From positions 669,007 through 733,006 of the forward strand of contig VSDK01018836.1 in the NCBI GenBank assembly GCA_009767595.1: 64,000 nucleotides of DNA, read 5' to 3'. Shown in pieces: positions 21,750-31,753 of this stretch. Under the pieces are notes generated by a model. That model was not told where the DNA came from, ran no database searches, and saw only the letters and a list, made by a program, of their open reading frames with translations. Made by a program: the position numbers and the translations under genes. The first letter of the stretch is position 1; every line of letters starts with the position of its first letter. This DNA comes from Symbiodinium kawagutii. Lineage: Eukaryota; Sar; Dinophyceae; Suessiales; Symbiodiniaceae.

Positions 21750-21836
21750 CTGCCACACGATTCCGGTGAACCATCGTGGGACCCGTTTTCGGCGGGACAT
21801 CTGTCGAGTCACCAGGATACTTCTGAGCTGAGACAC
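21750..21836 (-). CDS. internal exon, unknown protein
   Basis: 87 bp with acceptor cgacgttgcag and donor GTGGCAG|GTCACTC. It reads VSAQKYPGDSTDVPPKTGPT followed by MVHRNRVA. Clean on both sides. Function unknown. Confidence 0.65.
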
Positions 21837-21859
21837 CTGCAACGTCGAGGCCGTGTGAC

Positions 21860-22220
21860 AACCAACAACGATAAATCTGAAAGCGAGGAATGATGGTGTT
21901 AATGCTTGTCAACCTCATGCTTGCGGAAATTTATGATTGTGAAAATAGTGCAGAGTTCACAAGTGTGAAACAATGCAATTGATGATGAACAATGTAAACA
22001 ATTGCTCATTAGCCATGACTTTAACGAATTGTTAAGCATGGCTGATCCTGATTGGCAGTGGTGAATAAATTGCTAGTAACTGTGAGTAAAAAAAACGATA
22101 GAAAAGGATGATAATGGTCAGAAATGGTTGATGATGATTAGCGATGGTTGATTCATAAAGTCAAAGTGTTTGATAAGGCTTAGTAATCTCGCAGGGGGGC
22201 AAAGAGAATCACAAAACGAG
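21860..22220. other. non-coding; no gene seen
   Basis: AT-rich intergenic or intronic sequence with 'gatgatgg' and 'tgatgattagcgatgg' strings. Confidence 0.4.
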
Positions 22221-22221
22221 A

Positions 22222-22458
22222 CTATTCGGAACAATTCACGGAACAGCGCCACATAATGCCTAAGAATCGTTGGCAATGTTGGGTATGGTCAGGAGTGTTG
22301 GATGGCAATGTTTCAAATTGACAATGATGATCCAGGGCTTTGCTAACCATCACACAAGACAGCAATAAGAACAGCCAAATCACTACCACCAACAACAGCA
22401 TGTCCACAACAACAGGAAGGCGAATAGCAACAAAAAAAACGTTCCATGTCAACATCAC
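22222..22458 (-). CDS. doubtful hydrophobic ORF
   Basis: A 78-codon minus frame with a strongly hydrophobic stretch (VVDMLLLVVVIWLFLLLSCV) that could be a membrane helix. Part of it is encoded by an imperfect AAC-rich repeat, which alone can generate such a frame. Confidence 0.25.
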   Translation of the reverse strand: MMLTWNVFFVAIRLPVVVDMLLLVVVIWLFLLLSCVMVSKALDHHCQFETLPSNTPDHTQHCQRFLGIMWRCSVNCSE

Positions 22459-22525
22459 ATGGATCGAAAAGATCTAATCTCCTGGGCGTACCTCTGTTGC
22501 AGGTTGTCTGTTGCAGGTTGTCAGG

Positions 22526-22659
22526 TTAATGTAAAATCATCCTCCCCGGGTACAGGACACCCCCCTTGAGGATCAATCCTGCAGTCGCTCGGAGCACCCC
22601 AAGAGAACCATGCTTGACACTGTTTGAACTGGAACACTGCTCCGCAAGCCGCGGAGACT
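22526..22659 (-). CDS. exon, probably terminal, unknown protein
   Basis: Acceptor gatagagcaccag, then a frame containing SSSNSVKHGSLGVLRATAGL and ILKGGVLYPGR, ending at TAA (22,526-22,528). It could instead be spliced just before the stop. GC-rich, good composition. Confidence 0.58.
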
Positions 22660-22744
22660 CTGGTGCTCTATCCGATGGGCACTTCTAGCAAGGTGATCCA
22701 GCAAGATCAGTGTTCCCTGGAGATTACGTCTATATCTGTTCATA

Positions 22745-22880
22745 TCATATATCTATATATAAATGCAAGTATATATATATATGTTAATATATATATATAT
22801 ATATTTATTTGCTTATTTACTTACATATATATATATTTATCTACATATATATTTATTTATATGTACATATCATCTATTAT
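22745..22880. repeat. AT/TA-rich microsatellite
   Basis: Runs of (TA)n separated by 'tttat' and 'catata'. The I/Y-rich frame across it is not coding. Confidence 0.9.
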
Positions 22881-23342
22881 CATCTAAAAATGTATGTATG
22901 TACGCATACTAGCTTTGCACTGCAACCATACCAAACTTCTCCAAGACAATAAAACTTGGGGTTGTATAAAAACCCCGTGTCTTTTTCTTATTCGCCAAAT
23001 CATGTTATCATTTTTTTTTCCTTTTATCGTTTTTTTCAGGTTTTAGCCTTTCAACATAACCACCATGTTTGCTTGTCTATTGTGGCTATAGGAGTTGGCA
23101 CTAGAAACCAATGATAAGGCAGGCAGGCGCTCCCAGCTCTATTTCCCTCTCCGGGCGTTCCCGTCAACCAAAACGGAAAGCACGGGGTTATTATACTGCC
23201 CCACTTGAATAATGACCTTGCATGATTGAGGATCCAAAAAACCTTTTGGTCCTATGCACATCAGAGAAAATTGTAAGAATCATCTTTGTTGGGACGTTCA
23301 TCTGCTCATTTGCTCGCTGGCTAGTAATGACCCAAGTCCTAC

Positions 23343-23516
23343 CTGCGCTGCTGTCAGGAACACGGCTGCTTCCCTTCGTAAGCGGTGCCACCAATAATGG
23401 CTCATCCAAGTTTGAAAATCGAACAAAACCATCTGAGATCCATCTGAGAAATGACCAGAATTATAGAGCCCTTGTTTATGCTCGTAACTGGGGGAAACCC
23501 TTTTCGATCGTCGCAA
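23343..23516 (-). CDS. possible exon, unknown protein
   Basis: The minus frame reads WMSHYWWHRLRREAAVFLTA and would end at the good donor GCGCAG|GTAGGA (exon end 23,343). A second minus frame and a plus frame also stay open, so the frame is tentative. Confidence 0.42.
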
Positions 23517-23887
23517 ACCATCACTAAATCAAATCAGGGTTCATCAATCCAGGGTCAATGCCAACCAATCAACCACATGCGATTCTGTTGAAGTTGCGAA
23601 TGTTTGAACAAACCTAGACTTGCACTTTTGACCTTAGCCCACCATTGTTGCCATTGTTAACTGGGGGGTGGTTCTCAAGCGTGGACTTGGCTCTCGCACC
23701 CATGGTTCGTCCGACATGGTATTCCACTGATGGTCCACCTTAGACTGCAGCACAATGCAGAAAGGTCCCCTGGTCGCGGCTTGGCAAACCATCAGCGTGG
23801 TCACTTCAACCAATTCACTGCTTTCATGAGGGTGGGCATGGGGGCTAGAACTCTTCAGGATTGGCAACGGAAGAAATATTGGAGAAA

Positions 23888-24028
23888 TCATTTTCCAGCC
23901 CCTAGGATTCGTTTGGGAGCCAACAAACGGACGCGTCTCGCAATTTGTGACAGCCGCGAGACAGCTTCCAGCAAAACCTTTGTACCGGCTTCCAGGGCAG
24001 CGCCGCCCCGGTCTGCTGTGGACCAGCC
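23888..24028 (-). CDS. exon, probably C-terminal, helical basic segment
   Basis: The minus frame ADRGGAALEAGTKVLLEAVS, RLSQIARRVRLLAPKRILGA ends at TGA (23,888-23,890). Acceptor gctggtccacag is possible. The regular L/R spacing suggests an amphipathic helix. Longer frames on either strand here are less protein-like. Confidence 0.55.
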   Translation of the reverse strand, partial: GWSTADRGGAALEAGTKVLLEAVSRLSQIARRVRLLAPKRILGAGK

Positions 24029-24253
24029 TCAGCCACCGCCACAAATGGGGGCCATGGATGTAGTGAGGGGTGGTATCGCTACAACCGTAGTGATGACCAA
24101 TGGAGAATGCTTGAGAAACAAATGATCAAATGCTGGTGACAGAAATTGCTTGAACGTCAGTCATTCTATCCAAAATGCTTGGTCTTTGTTGGGAAACAGA
24201 ATTTGTGATGGTTTTACTAGTTGGTAATACAATGAGGAGAAAAAAAAAACAAT

Positions 24254-24264
24254 TGGTTCTGCTA

Positions 24265-24308
<44 letters not shown>

Positions 24309-24330
24309 CCACCACCACCACGACCACCAC
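24254..24330. repeat. (ATC)n/(ACC)n microsatellite
   Basis: 'catcatcatc' repeated about 13 times, then 'caccaccacc'. Confidence 0.9.
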
Positions 24331-24684
24331 CACTGGCTTCCCCCTGAGCACTGACGTCTTGTCGCTGACAAACGGCCGACTTCTTGTCGCTCATTCTAGT
24401 CGTAAGTAATCTGTGCATAAGACTATTGACCTCATCACTTCATCACAATATGTATCATTGTGATTGCTTCAAGACAACGTTAAACATTAGGAAGCTCGGG
24501 TTTCACATTGCCTTATGCTTCATAGTGGTTACACCAGTTGAGCAAAATCAATTCTTGCTATCACATAGTCAAACAAAGGCAAAACATGCTTCATCATACG
24601 AGTAACAGTCAGTTTTTTCTGTGCTTCTACGTTTATCCGATATTTTTCTTGCTCAAGTGTCTATTTGGTAGACGGGTCTTATAT

Positions 24685-24753
24685 GAATCATTTTTGGTAA
24701 TAAACCAACCATTTTTGGGGTCCCCTATTTTTAGAAACCACCATATCTAGCCG
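24685..24753. repeat. inverted-repeat element, family A (right part)
   Basis: 'ggtaataaaccaaccatttttggggtcccctatttttagaaaccaccatat' is the right half of the element. The left half is not recognisable. Confidence 0.5.
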
Positions 24754-24759
24754 CTGGTT

Positions 24760-25350
24760 GTCTGGTACCAAAATCACTTGACCAATATCACCATGACTCG
24801 TTGGTTGTATGTGTTTACTAGGTGGTGCTACCTGATACCATGTTTGCTATAGAAACCTTACCTTCTACTAGTTGGTGTTACTGTTCACTAATGGCTTTTG
24901 CTTAGTTATCAGGCCATATCAGGCCTATGAATGGCTCGCCACTAGTCAACTTTCAATCAAACCACTAGTGAATCATGAGTTAATGATTTGGTTCACCATT
25001 TGCTTTCAACCAGTACAGTACAGGTGATTAATGTAAATCTGGTGAACTTTAGTTTGTTACTAGTTGGTCACCTGTTTACCTACTGGTTGGTGAACCATTA
25101 GCTAGCCAATAAGCATTGGTTGAAACCAGTAGTAAAACTCTATGGTTAACTATATGCATCGTCACGAGTCGGTCACTTGGTTACCTTCTAATTGGTAAAC
25201 CATTAATCAACTATAGACCATCATTAGCGAGGTGATGTTTGGTAATATATAATCAATCGTTACTAGTACGTAGTTATGTGATCACGATTAAACCTCCTGA
25301 AGTCCTGTCACCACCTACTGGTTGCTTACATCCTACTAGTTAAGTGGTAG
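24760..25350. other. non-coding; decayed 'aaccatta/ctagttggt' repeats
   Basis: Short variants of 'actagttggt' and 'aaccatta' recur throughout. No exon seen. Confidence 0.5.
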
Positions 25351-25365
25351 TTGGCGCCCCGTGCT

Positions 25366-25457
25366 TCAACCGCTAAGTTTCTGCTTCGCCAAGGGGCGCT
25401 CATCATCCAAGTCGATCTCCTCCCCTTCGGGATCCACCACAGCAACCACCCGTGCGC
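25366..25457 (-). CDS. C-terminal exon
   Basis: Acceptor ctcttgcccggtcag, then an acidic frame VVAVVDPEGEEIDLDDERPL ending AKQKLSG and a stop. A clear last exon of a minus-strand gene. It could be the 3' end of the TIR-like gene (exons at 26.46-29.02 kb) through the candidate exons at 25.7 and 26.0 kb, or of a separate gene. Confidence 0.7.
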
Positions 25458-25677
25458 CTGACCGGGCAAGAGGGTACCCTGTGGTATAAAACAGGCTATG
25501 AGATCTGATGAAATTCATCAATAAACATAACACATTCAAAAATGTACTGTACCAATGTACATCAACGATTGTCAATGTGTACAAATGGATACAAATGGAT
25601 TATTCTAATGTTATGATCCATTCTGATCCCATGTCATAGTAGCTAGTAGATGAACAGCTAATCAAATTATCACACCC

Positions 25678-25747
25678 ATGGCACAACAAGGATCGTCGAG
25701 GGCATGGTCCGTGATACTGGACTTTCAGCTTGTTGATCATATCCCTC
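25678..25747 (-). CDS. possible internal exon
   Basis: Acceptor ggtaccgacag, then two plausible frames: EGYDQQAESPVSRTMPSTIL or RDMINKLKVQYHGPCPRRSL. The neighbouring exons do not decide between them. Confidence 0.42.
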
Positions 25748-25985
25748 CTGTCGGTACCAGGATGATGGTTGGTTCTTAACGGAAGTCACATCAAGTCATA
25801 CATATTTGAACTATTGTCAATACATCATGTAGCATAAGTAGGGGACTTAGAAAAGAAATTCATGAAGTAATTCTTGTGTTGAATATTCCTAGATTCGTAG
25901 TGGGAAATCAAAGGTACAGCAGCAGAGCAGTTGTGTTGACCATGACTTGTGTGTGGACACCACTGCTGCTGGCCTATCCCATGAC

Positions 25986-26055
25986 CCGCCGGTCACCCAG
26001 CTTGCTGCCAGGAAGTCGCACGCCTTTGGGAATCGTCGCTTGATGTGATTGTTTC
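25986..26055 (-). CDS. possible internal exon
   Basis: Acceptor atgcctcag, donor GGCGG|GTCATG. The preferred frame reads NHIKRRFPKACDFLAASWVT; another open frame reads ATIPKGVRLPGSKLGDRRV. GC-rich. Confidence 0.48.
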
Positions 26056-26130
26056 CTGAGGCATGGCTGGCATCAGAAATTGGTGCAGCTGCTGTTGTTT
26101 GGTGATTGGCTATTCATGGCAATTTGAGGG

Positions 26131-26178
26131 AAATTCTAGGGAATTTCTAGGGAATTTCTAGGGAATTTCTAGGGAATT
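26131..26178. repeat. 11-bp tandem repeat (ctagggaattt)
   Basis: About four copies of 'ggaatttctag'. Confidence 0.9.
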
Positions 26179-26462
26179 AGGTTGATGGGTGGTTGTAGAC
26201 AAACTTGTAACTGCAGTAGTCACAATATCTAGTTCATGAAATCACCCCAATCAACTTGTAGGTTCAGGCACCCCAGCCAAAAACCAGTCAACCATCAATC
26301 ACCTATCACTTGTCAATCTTCTCAACAACATCAACATGACGACTACGAAAATATGCTGCAAGTACAAAACGCAGTTGCAAACATACGTTTCTTTTTCTGC
26401 AAAATTGAACTTAAAATCCTGAATGCAGAGTGCCAGACTTGTGCTAGCCTTCTATCTATACA

Positions 26463-26592
26463 AAAAAAGTATCCTCAGTGTCCTCACACGCCTCACCCGT
26501 TTCGTTCACGAGCTTCTCAAACTTGTCTTTGACAACGCCGCCGATCCATTGAACCATGGCACTTTTCACATGTCGATTCACCTCCTGGATGG
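26463..26592 (-). CDS. second exon of the TIR-like gene
   Basis: Acceptor cctgttcttacccag, then AIQEVNRHVKSAMVQWIGGV, VKDKFEKLVNETGEACEDTE. The frame stops at TAG (26,456-26,458) unless the donor TTT|GTATAG is used at about 26,462. Joined in phase to the GT donor at 26,952 of the long upstream exon, it continues the helical charged segment that ends that exon. The junction is canonical and keeps the frame, but it is inferred. Confidence 0.65.
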
Positions 26593-26689
26593 CTGGGTAA
26601 GAACAGGATTCCTGTCATGGATGAAATCATACCCCGGAAATTAAAATTGGTAATGTCAATATAACATTACGCACAAGCGCCAGCTGTTC

Positions 26690-26870
26690 CTACCAATTGC
26701 ACATTGCTCGAAGAAACAGTGAGAAACACCGGCTATACGCAGTGATTTAGGGTTTAGAGTTTTAGGGTTTAGGGCTTCAGGCTTCTTGATTCTCAGAGTT
26801 TCAAAACAACGGGCCTGCGCAGGGTTTTGAACAGTTAACAAGACTAATTTCCGGGCAGGTCTTGTGCATC
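26690..26870. repeat. dispersed element with TTTAGGG telomere-like core, copy 1
   Basis: 'ggctatacgcagtgattt' precedes a degenerate TTTAGGG tract (26,748-26,776). After it come 'cgggcctgcgcagg' and 'tttccgggca'. The same flanks in the same order occur, inverted, at 43,430-43,700. It lies in the proposed intron between the two exons of the TIR-like gene. Confidence 0.75.
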
Positions 26871-26917
26871 CGGGCAAACCATGGAGTCTTGCCGTAACAT
26901 TAGGTATCATTATAGAG

Positions 26918-29020
26918 TCAGTTTTGGTGCTTTGGCTGCCCCGCCTGAAAACCCACGCTTTCTTGGATCGTGTCCTTGACCTTCTTCTCATCCCGGGGAT
27001 CAAATGCTTGCGCATTGGCCACGTTGACTTCACAGAGGGATCGGGTCACCTCGGCAATGCCTTTATCTCCAAGAGAAATCTTTTGAGAGAGGGAGGCACT
27101 TGCTTCATGAGGCATCACAAATGCCACGTCAATCTTCAGGGAGCACGCGACGTACTGTTCGTAGATCGTCCAAACTCGTCGCAGGTATCTGGGCTGGTGC
27201 CATCCGTCTAAAATGGCTACCATCTGGCCACAACGTCGAAGGTTCTCTTCAAAGACCTCTTCTAAGTTGTCACTGCCAGCCGGACTTCCATCTACAATGA
27301 GACGGAATTGATTGTTCACAAAAAAACACATGTAGAAAAACACATTCTCAGCTTCCATTGGTGCTTTCCACATCTGCAAAGCATTTCTTACCTGCCCCAA
27401 TGAGTATTGCCAACTCCAGGACATGAAGTAGTTTTGCCTCTGTCGATGTTTTGGCGAAAGCAAATCCACCAAAGCACGGCCCAACTTACCATCTCTTGGA
27501 CAACACAAGTCTTGTCCAATTTTGTCCTCACAGCACCAAAAGACTTCTTTCAATCGGAGAAAGGTTGGATCTACTGTTTCTGATCTCTGTTGCGCTAAGT
27601 GCACAAAATCATGCAGCAAGTAGGCCATGCTGACTCCTGCATGATAGCTATGAACAGCACGGATCTCTTGCACCTTCTGCTCAACTAAGCTTTTGCTCCA
27701 TCCAACAGATTCAAGCTTCTGGAGAAACTTTTGCACCGTGTCATCCTGTTCATTCCAAAGCTCATCATCCATGTCCTGCACAAGCTTCTCGACTTGATCC
27801 GCCTGTTTCTTGTTTTCACCGAGCAATTCACTAAGGTCTTGCGCCATTGAAGAAAACCTGTCGGCCTCTGCCATTTTTTCTTTTATGGCGTCGCCAACAG
27901 TATCAAGGCATGGATCATCCTCCCTGATCCCACAATCTCGAAGAAGATCCCGGGTCTTTGCCCGCGGTAGACGAAGGCTGTTGAGAATCGCCACCTTGTC
28001 CTTGTGCATGCTGGCATTAGCCTGGGTAATGTCAAATTGTGCGGTTTTGAGCCTAATACTTTCCGGGAACTTGGCCTCGCGCTGGCCTTTGAACAAAAAT
28101 CCCAGTGCTCGATCCATCCGCTCCTCAGCACCAACTAAGCCATCTGTGATGAGACGTGCTTCCCCGCAGCAGTCCATTGCCGCCAAATCCAGTAGAAAAT
28201 GCTTTCCCGACTTCCCCTTGTTACGCTTCTGCACTGCCAGAGAGATGTTGCGCTCCTCCAATGCCAGAGCCACTTCAAAGCACGCCCAGATCCTGGTCAT
28301 CACAAAAACATCACGATCGAAGATCAGTAAGAGCCCAGCACACAACTTCATTGCACTGCAGAAGATCGTCTTTCGGGGATTGTGGCTGATCTCTTCTTCC
28401 AAGTTGTGCTGGTTATGTGCCACAGCGGCAACCCAATAGGCTGTTTGTTGAGGCAACTCGCGCAAAGAAGCATGGCGCCTAACGCAGGCTATGAACTCGT
28501 GGAGTGGTTGCAGCCACGCATAGGCGACAAACCACTGTGGCCGTTGACTTGCAGCCGTGCTGGCGACCAACTCTCCGTAGCTGCAGTTCCAGGGACGGGT
28601 AGCAGGTTTGAAGACCCAGTGGTCTGCATGATACTGGTTGAAGTCTTCAAAAGACAAAGGTTGCCCGTAGTGTGGTAGAGTTGGAATAAACTCGTACCAA
28701 GCGGCGTGAAAACCAGTGTATTTGTCAACAAAATCCCACAAATTGTAGAGCTGTTCTATGGTGATTCCACGCACTTCTGCTCTTGGGATAGAAATTGGAG
28801 GACCAGAACTCAAGCATGAGTAGTTTGTGAGCACAAGGTCATTGAAATCATGCAGCAGGTCCTGGGGTTCCAACTGCCGTAGACCGCAAGACAACAGTTT
28901 CTGGCCATGCCAGGGCTCATCCAAAACTTGCTGCAAGTACTGCAGTGCCTCCTCTGCTGTGCTACTGGTGCAAGTGACTATGCCCTTTCCTGGGACTTGA
29001 ATGCGAACCGTTTGGGCCAT
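26918..29020 (-). CDS. protein with two TIR-like segments, 700 codons
   Basis: The longest convincing frame of the window, with an ATG in good context (gccATGG) and no intron for about 2.07 kb. Segment 1 (about residues 160-260) has WFVAYAW, YWVAAVAHNQH, LLLIFDRD and TRIWACFE. Segment 2 (about 528-630) repeats the layout with YFMSWSW, MCFFVNNQFR, MVAILDGW and RRVWTIYEQY. A helical, charged linker (about 370-460) lies between. In TIR domains, beta-strand A, a DxD/G-type turn and a W..E helix occur in this order; Glu249 and Glu621 would sit at the position of the catalytic Glu of NAD-cleaving TIRs. This is a fold-level inference, not proof of enzyme activity. From memory, similar 'W..A...NQ ... 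RIW.C.E' proteins are numerous in Symbiodiniaceae. The frame stops at 26,918, but a GT donor at 26,952 joins in phase to the exon at 26,463-26,592, so the last dozen codons are probably intron. No signal peptide is seen; likely intracellular. Confidence 0.85.
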   Translation of the reverse strand: MAQTVRIQVPGKGIVTCTSSTAEEALQYLQQVLDEPWHGQKLLSCGLRQLEPQDLLHDFNDLVLTNYSCLSSGPPISIPRAEVRGITIEQLYNLWDFVDKYTGFHAAWYEFIPTLPHYGQPLSFEDFNQYHADHWVFKPATRPWNCSYGELVASTAASQRPQWFVAYAWLQPLHEFIACVRRHASLRELPQQTAYWVAAVAHNQHNLEEEISHNPRKTIFCSAMKLCAGLLLIFDRDVFVMTRIWACFEVALALEERNISLAVQKRNKGKSGKHFLLDLAAMDCCGEARLITDGLVGAEERMDRALGFLFKGQREAKFPESIRLKTAQFDITQANASMHKDKVAILNSLRLPRAKTRDLLRDCGIREDDPCLDTVGDAIKEKMAEADRFSSMAQDLSELLGENKKQADQVEKLVQDMDDELWNEQDDTVQKFLQKLESVGWSKSLVEQKVQEIRAVHSYHAGVSMAYLLHDFVHLAQQRSETVDPTFLRLKEVFWCCEDKIGQDLCCPRDGKLGRALVDLLSPKHRQRQNYFMSWSWQYSLGQVRNALQMWKAPMEAENVFFYMCFFVNNQFRLIVDGSPAGSDNLEEVFEENLRRCGQMVAILDGWHQPRYLRRVWTIYEQYVACSLKIDVAFVMPHEASASLSQKISLGDKGIAEVTRSLCEVNVANAQAFDPRDEKKVKDTIQESVGFQAGQPKHQN

Positions 29021-29039
29021 GGCACAATCGAAAAATTAG

Positions 29040-29550
29040 CATTTGCGATACTGCCACAAAGATATGGCCTAAAATTCTGCAAGTGGCAGAACTGTGTAGA
29101 GATGAAACTTTAACATACTTTACCAATGATTGTACGTGCACAACATAACATGATGGAACTTGTATGTTGGTGACATCGCCCTGCGAGTGAAGCAGTCTCA
29201 GCTAAAACTATAGTGAATTTTAGATCAAGCCTATCTCTGAGATAAACTTGGCTTCTGACGTGTCACAAAAATGCGCGAGGTTTTCCAGCCATCTGACAGT
29301 TGACTGCAACTCTGTAATGCCCAAGATTTGTTCAAAGCTTGAACCGCAACAATCCAGAAACAAGAACAACATTCTGGAAGTGGGTTGTCAATCAGAAGGA
29401 ACATCCAATTCATGCACTCCCAACATCAAAATCAGCAAACTGGACTCATTCTCATGGGCCAGAACATGTATACAAGCCGATTTCTTGATGTTGGCAATGT
29501 TTCGCTATCCTAAAAATCCTAAAATATGTTGGTCATGGAGCACCCGCAAG
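29040..29550. other. upstream region of the TIR-like gene; no clear exon
   Basis: No splice-leader relic or promoter motif that I can recognise upstream of the ATG at 29,020. A plus frame of 130 codons (29,248-29,640) lacks convincing composition. Confidence 0.35.
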
Positions 29551-29556
29551 GATCAC

Positions 29557-29629
29557 CCTGCGCAGAAAATCTCCAAGGATCCAACTCCCTGGTGGCTGAC
29601 CACTGACAGGAATCCAACAATGCTGGGAT
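29557..29629 (-). CDS. possible internal exon
   Basis: Acceptor aaaacgaag, donor GCAGG|GTGATC. The frame reads PSIVGFLSVVSHQGVGSLEI then FCA. Short but protein-like. Unknown function. Confidence 0.48.
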
Positions 29630-29947
29630 CTTCGTTTTGAAAATCATCGGTTCCCTTCCCAGACACCCGCTGATGGTGTGGACCCATGGGCAAACAAGAG
29701 TGATAGAGTGTGCTGCACCATTTTCGGTCAAAATCTCAGCAGGTCCACGAATTTCAGATGAACGTAGGAAAGGAACAGTTTCTGAAAACCAAACTTGTCA
29801 GTCGCTCATAACATCACTGCTTAATTGTTTAAACATATGCTGGTACAGGTTAGAAGTTGGCAGTTTTAGCAACAAGTTCGGCAACAGTGAGGGCAAACCA
29901 TCAAGCTGCATGCAGAGCGCATCCCGCCTAAGCATCCAACCATCCAC

Positions 29948-30337
29948 TCATCCAAAGAAATCAGTTGGTAACCCATACGTCCTAGGTTTTAATTGGGGCC
30001 GAGCTTGACCCAACTTGTGACCGTTGCCATAGACTACTTGCTGGGACAAAGCATCAGCTCCAGTTCTGTCAACCTTAGTTGGTGAGCCAAGTAGAGGCCC
30101 CTTAACAAAAACTCCAACACTGGCAGCTGTTATGAAGCCCAGCCGCACTTTGAGATACTGAAGGTATTCAGTCGCTGCCAATTTGATGTCATCACTTTCG
30201 GCTGTCGCGTGCCGTCGCAGGCCATACCTGCGTGGGTGCGAGTGTCCCAAATGAAACTGATCATTTGCGGGGTTCTCAAAATAGGGACGAGATGCCCTCA
30301 TTACCATCAATGTGGAAGGGACGTTCCATGGATCCAT
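29948..30337 (-). CDS. hypothetical ORF or exon, up to 129 codons
   Basis: The minus frame contains HATAESDDIKLAATEYLQYL, then KVRLGFITAASVGVFVKGPL, a possible short hydrophobic segment, and ends at TGA. An acceptor cacccacgcag at about 30,230 suggests the real exon starts there. No family is recognised. Confidence 0.45.
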   Translation of the reverse strand: MDPWNVPSTLMVMRASRPYFENPANDQFHLGHSHPRRYGLRRHATAESDDIKLAATEYLQYLKVRLGFITAASVGVFVKGPLLGSPTKVDRTGADALSQQVVYGNGHKLGQARPQLKPRTYGLPTDFFG

Positions 30338-30585
30338 AATGGCTGATGATCATAACAAATCATCGAGCTGTCGGCAATCATTGCTTATCGCTGCATGACT
30401 AATATCAACCGTCAACAAAGCCATACAAACCATAGCTGCTTGGAACATAGTTTCCCACTGTCAAACTATCACCTTGCTGATTAACAAATCGCTCAGTAAC
30501 TTCATCTATATAACAAGTTCAAAGGGAACTGACCATTCATAGCTCTAACTACTCCTTGTAGCCATCTGCTTAGTAACCATGCTCA

Positions 30586-30684
30586 TCAACCGTCCATCCA
30601 TTCGAATCGGACCACGTTTCCTCCCCCGGGGCACGGCTTCTGGGTCACGGACAGGGCCTCGGGTCCCCAGTGAATAGATGCATG
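30586..30684 (-). CDS. C-terminal exon
   Basis: Acceptor gcgtgaccttag, then HASIHWGPEALSVTQKPCPG, GGNVVRFEWMDG and TGA at 30,586-30,588. GC-rich island in AT-rich DNA. Upstream exon perhaps at 30,974-31,041. Function unknown. Confidence 0.63.
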   Translation of the reverse strand, partial: HASIHWGPEALSVTQKPCPGGGNVVRFEWMDG

Positions 30685-30973
30685 CTAAGGTCACGCATCA
30701 CCAGGCTTCAGAGAAAAAACAGTAGTAGGGGTTTCGATAAGAATAATCAAAATGTTGTTATGATGGTTCAAACTCAAGTTTATGGTTGATATATGTTGAT
30801 ATGATAAGAATCATAGTGAATAGTCTTCAGTATAGGGTTTAGAATTATGAAAACTATTATCAAGACTATGGTTTCCTTTAGTAGTAGGGTTTAACCATCA
30901 TCAACCCTAGTCATCAGTCGGTTCATCATGGCTTATGATGGTTAAACTAACTTGACGAAGTTAGTTCAATTAC

Positions 30974-31041
30974 CAGCTTGGTAATCGGTAAACCAGCGCT
31001 CTATGGGGGATGACTTCCACCAGGCCCAACCAGGTTAGGGA
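30974..31041 (-). CDS. possible internal exon
   Basis: Acceptor ttctactctggtag, donor AGCTG|GTAATT. It reads SLTWLGLVEVIPHRALVYRL. Short, with both splice sites present. Confidence 0.45.
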
Positions 31042-31049
31042 CTACCAGA

Positions 31050-31660
31050 GTAGAATCACACGGAGTTGATAGCCATATTATCCTCTAGCAAACTGACCCG
31101 GAAGCTGAAATCACCATTTTAATAGATAAAACCATTCGAAATAGAGCCGTTTCTACTTCCATGTTGGTTTGACGGAGTGTATAGGTTGCACATGTTTCAC
31201 AATGGTTTTGCACTGCTTCAAAGGCCTATTATTGCTGGTTCTCCAAACTTTTATAGTGCTCGACCATGGTCTTGAATACGCTTACTTATGATCATGTTGC
31301 TGGTTGATCTGGCTTACGGCGGTTTCTCATGTTCAAACAGAGTGAATCATAGCCTGCGAAACAATAAAACTGACAACAGTCTACATTGGCTAATTGCTCA
31401 ATGTTGATGAATTATTTGTGTTTATAATTGTCAAAGTCGATCATGTTTACAATTTATTATAATTGATCCTGTTTTCAGCTAAAGTGATTCATTAATGCGG
31501 CAAAGTATGATGTACCAGCAGCTAACCGTAGCTAGTACTGGTTTGTAATGTCCCGAAATGTTTCAGAACACTTCATCATACGCGACAGTAACCGATTTGG
31601 ATCATGGGCTTTGAAATGAAGCGAACATAAGAATTCACAAAGGAAAATCTTGGATAGTGG
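31050..31660. other. non-coding; no gene seen
   Basis: AT-rich, no exon-like island. Confidence 0.4.
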
Positions 31661-31670
31661 GCAAACAGCC

Positions 31671-31753
31671 GCCTTGTTCGTTTGCGGTGCAACAGTCAGT
31701 GCAGCGAATGATCCTGACTGAGTTCGACGCTTGCGCTAGTCTCAGCACATGAC
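31671..31753. CDS. possible exon, strand uncertain
   Basis: A small GC-rich island. The plus frame reads PPCSFAVQQSVQRMILTEFD, preceded by 'gggcaaacag'. The minus frame reads LRLAQASNSVRIIRCTDCCT. The minus strand fits the neighbourhood, but the plus frame has an acceptor. Confidence 0.3.

Noticed and set aside
24126..24371. 81-codon minus frame with a poly-M tract
   Set aside because: The M and W runs come from the (ATC)n/(ACC)n microsatellite.
27810..28439. 209-codon plus frame opposite the TIR-like gene
   Set aside because: Antisense of a clearly coding 700-codon frame; composition (S/R/C-rich) is typical of a shadow.
29018..29113. Relic of a spliced-leader sequence upstream of the TIR-like gene
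   Set aside because: I looked for the dinoflagellate spliced-leader 3' part near the ATG. The partial 'attttaggcc' does not match well enough.
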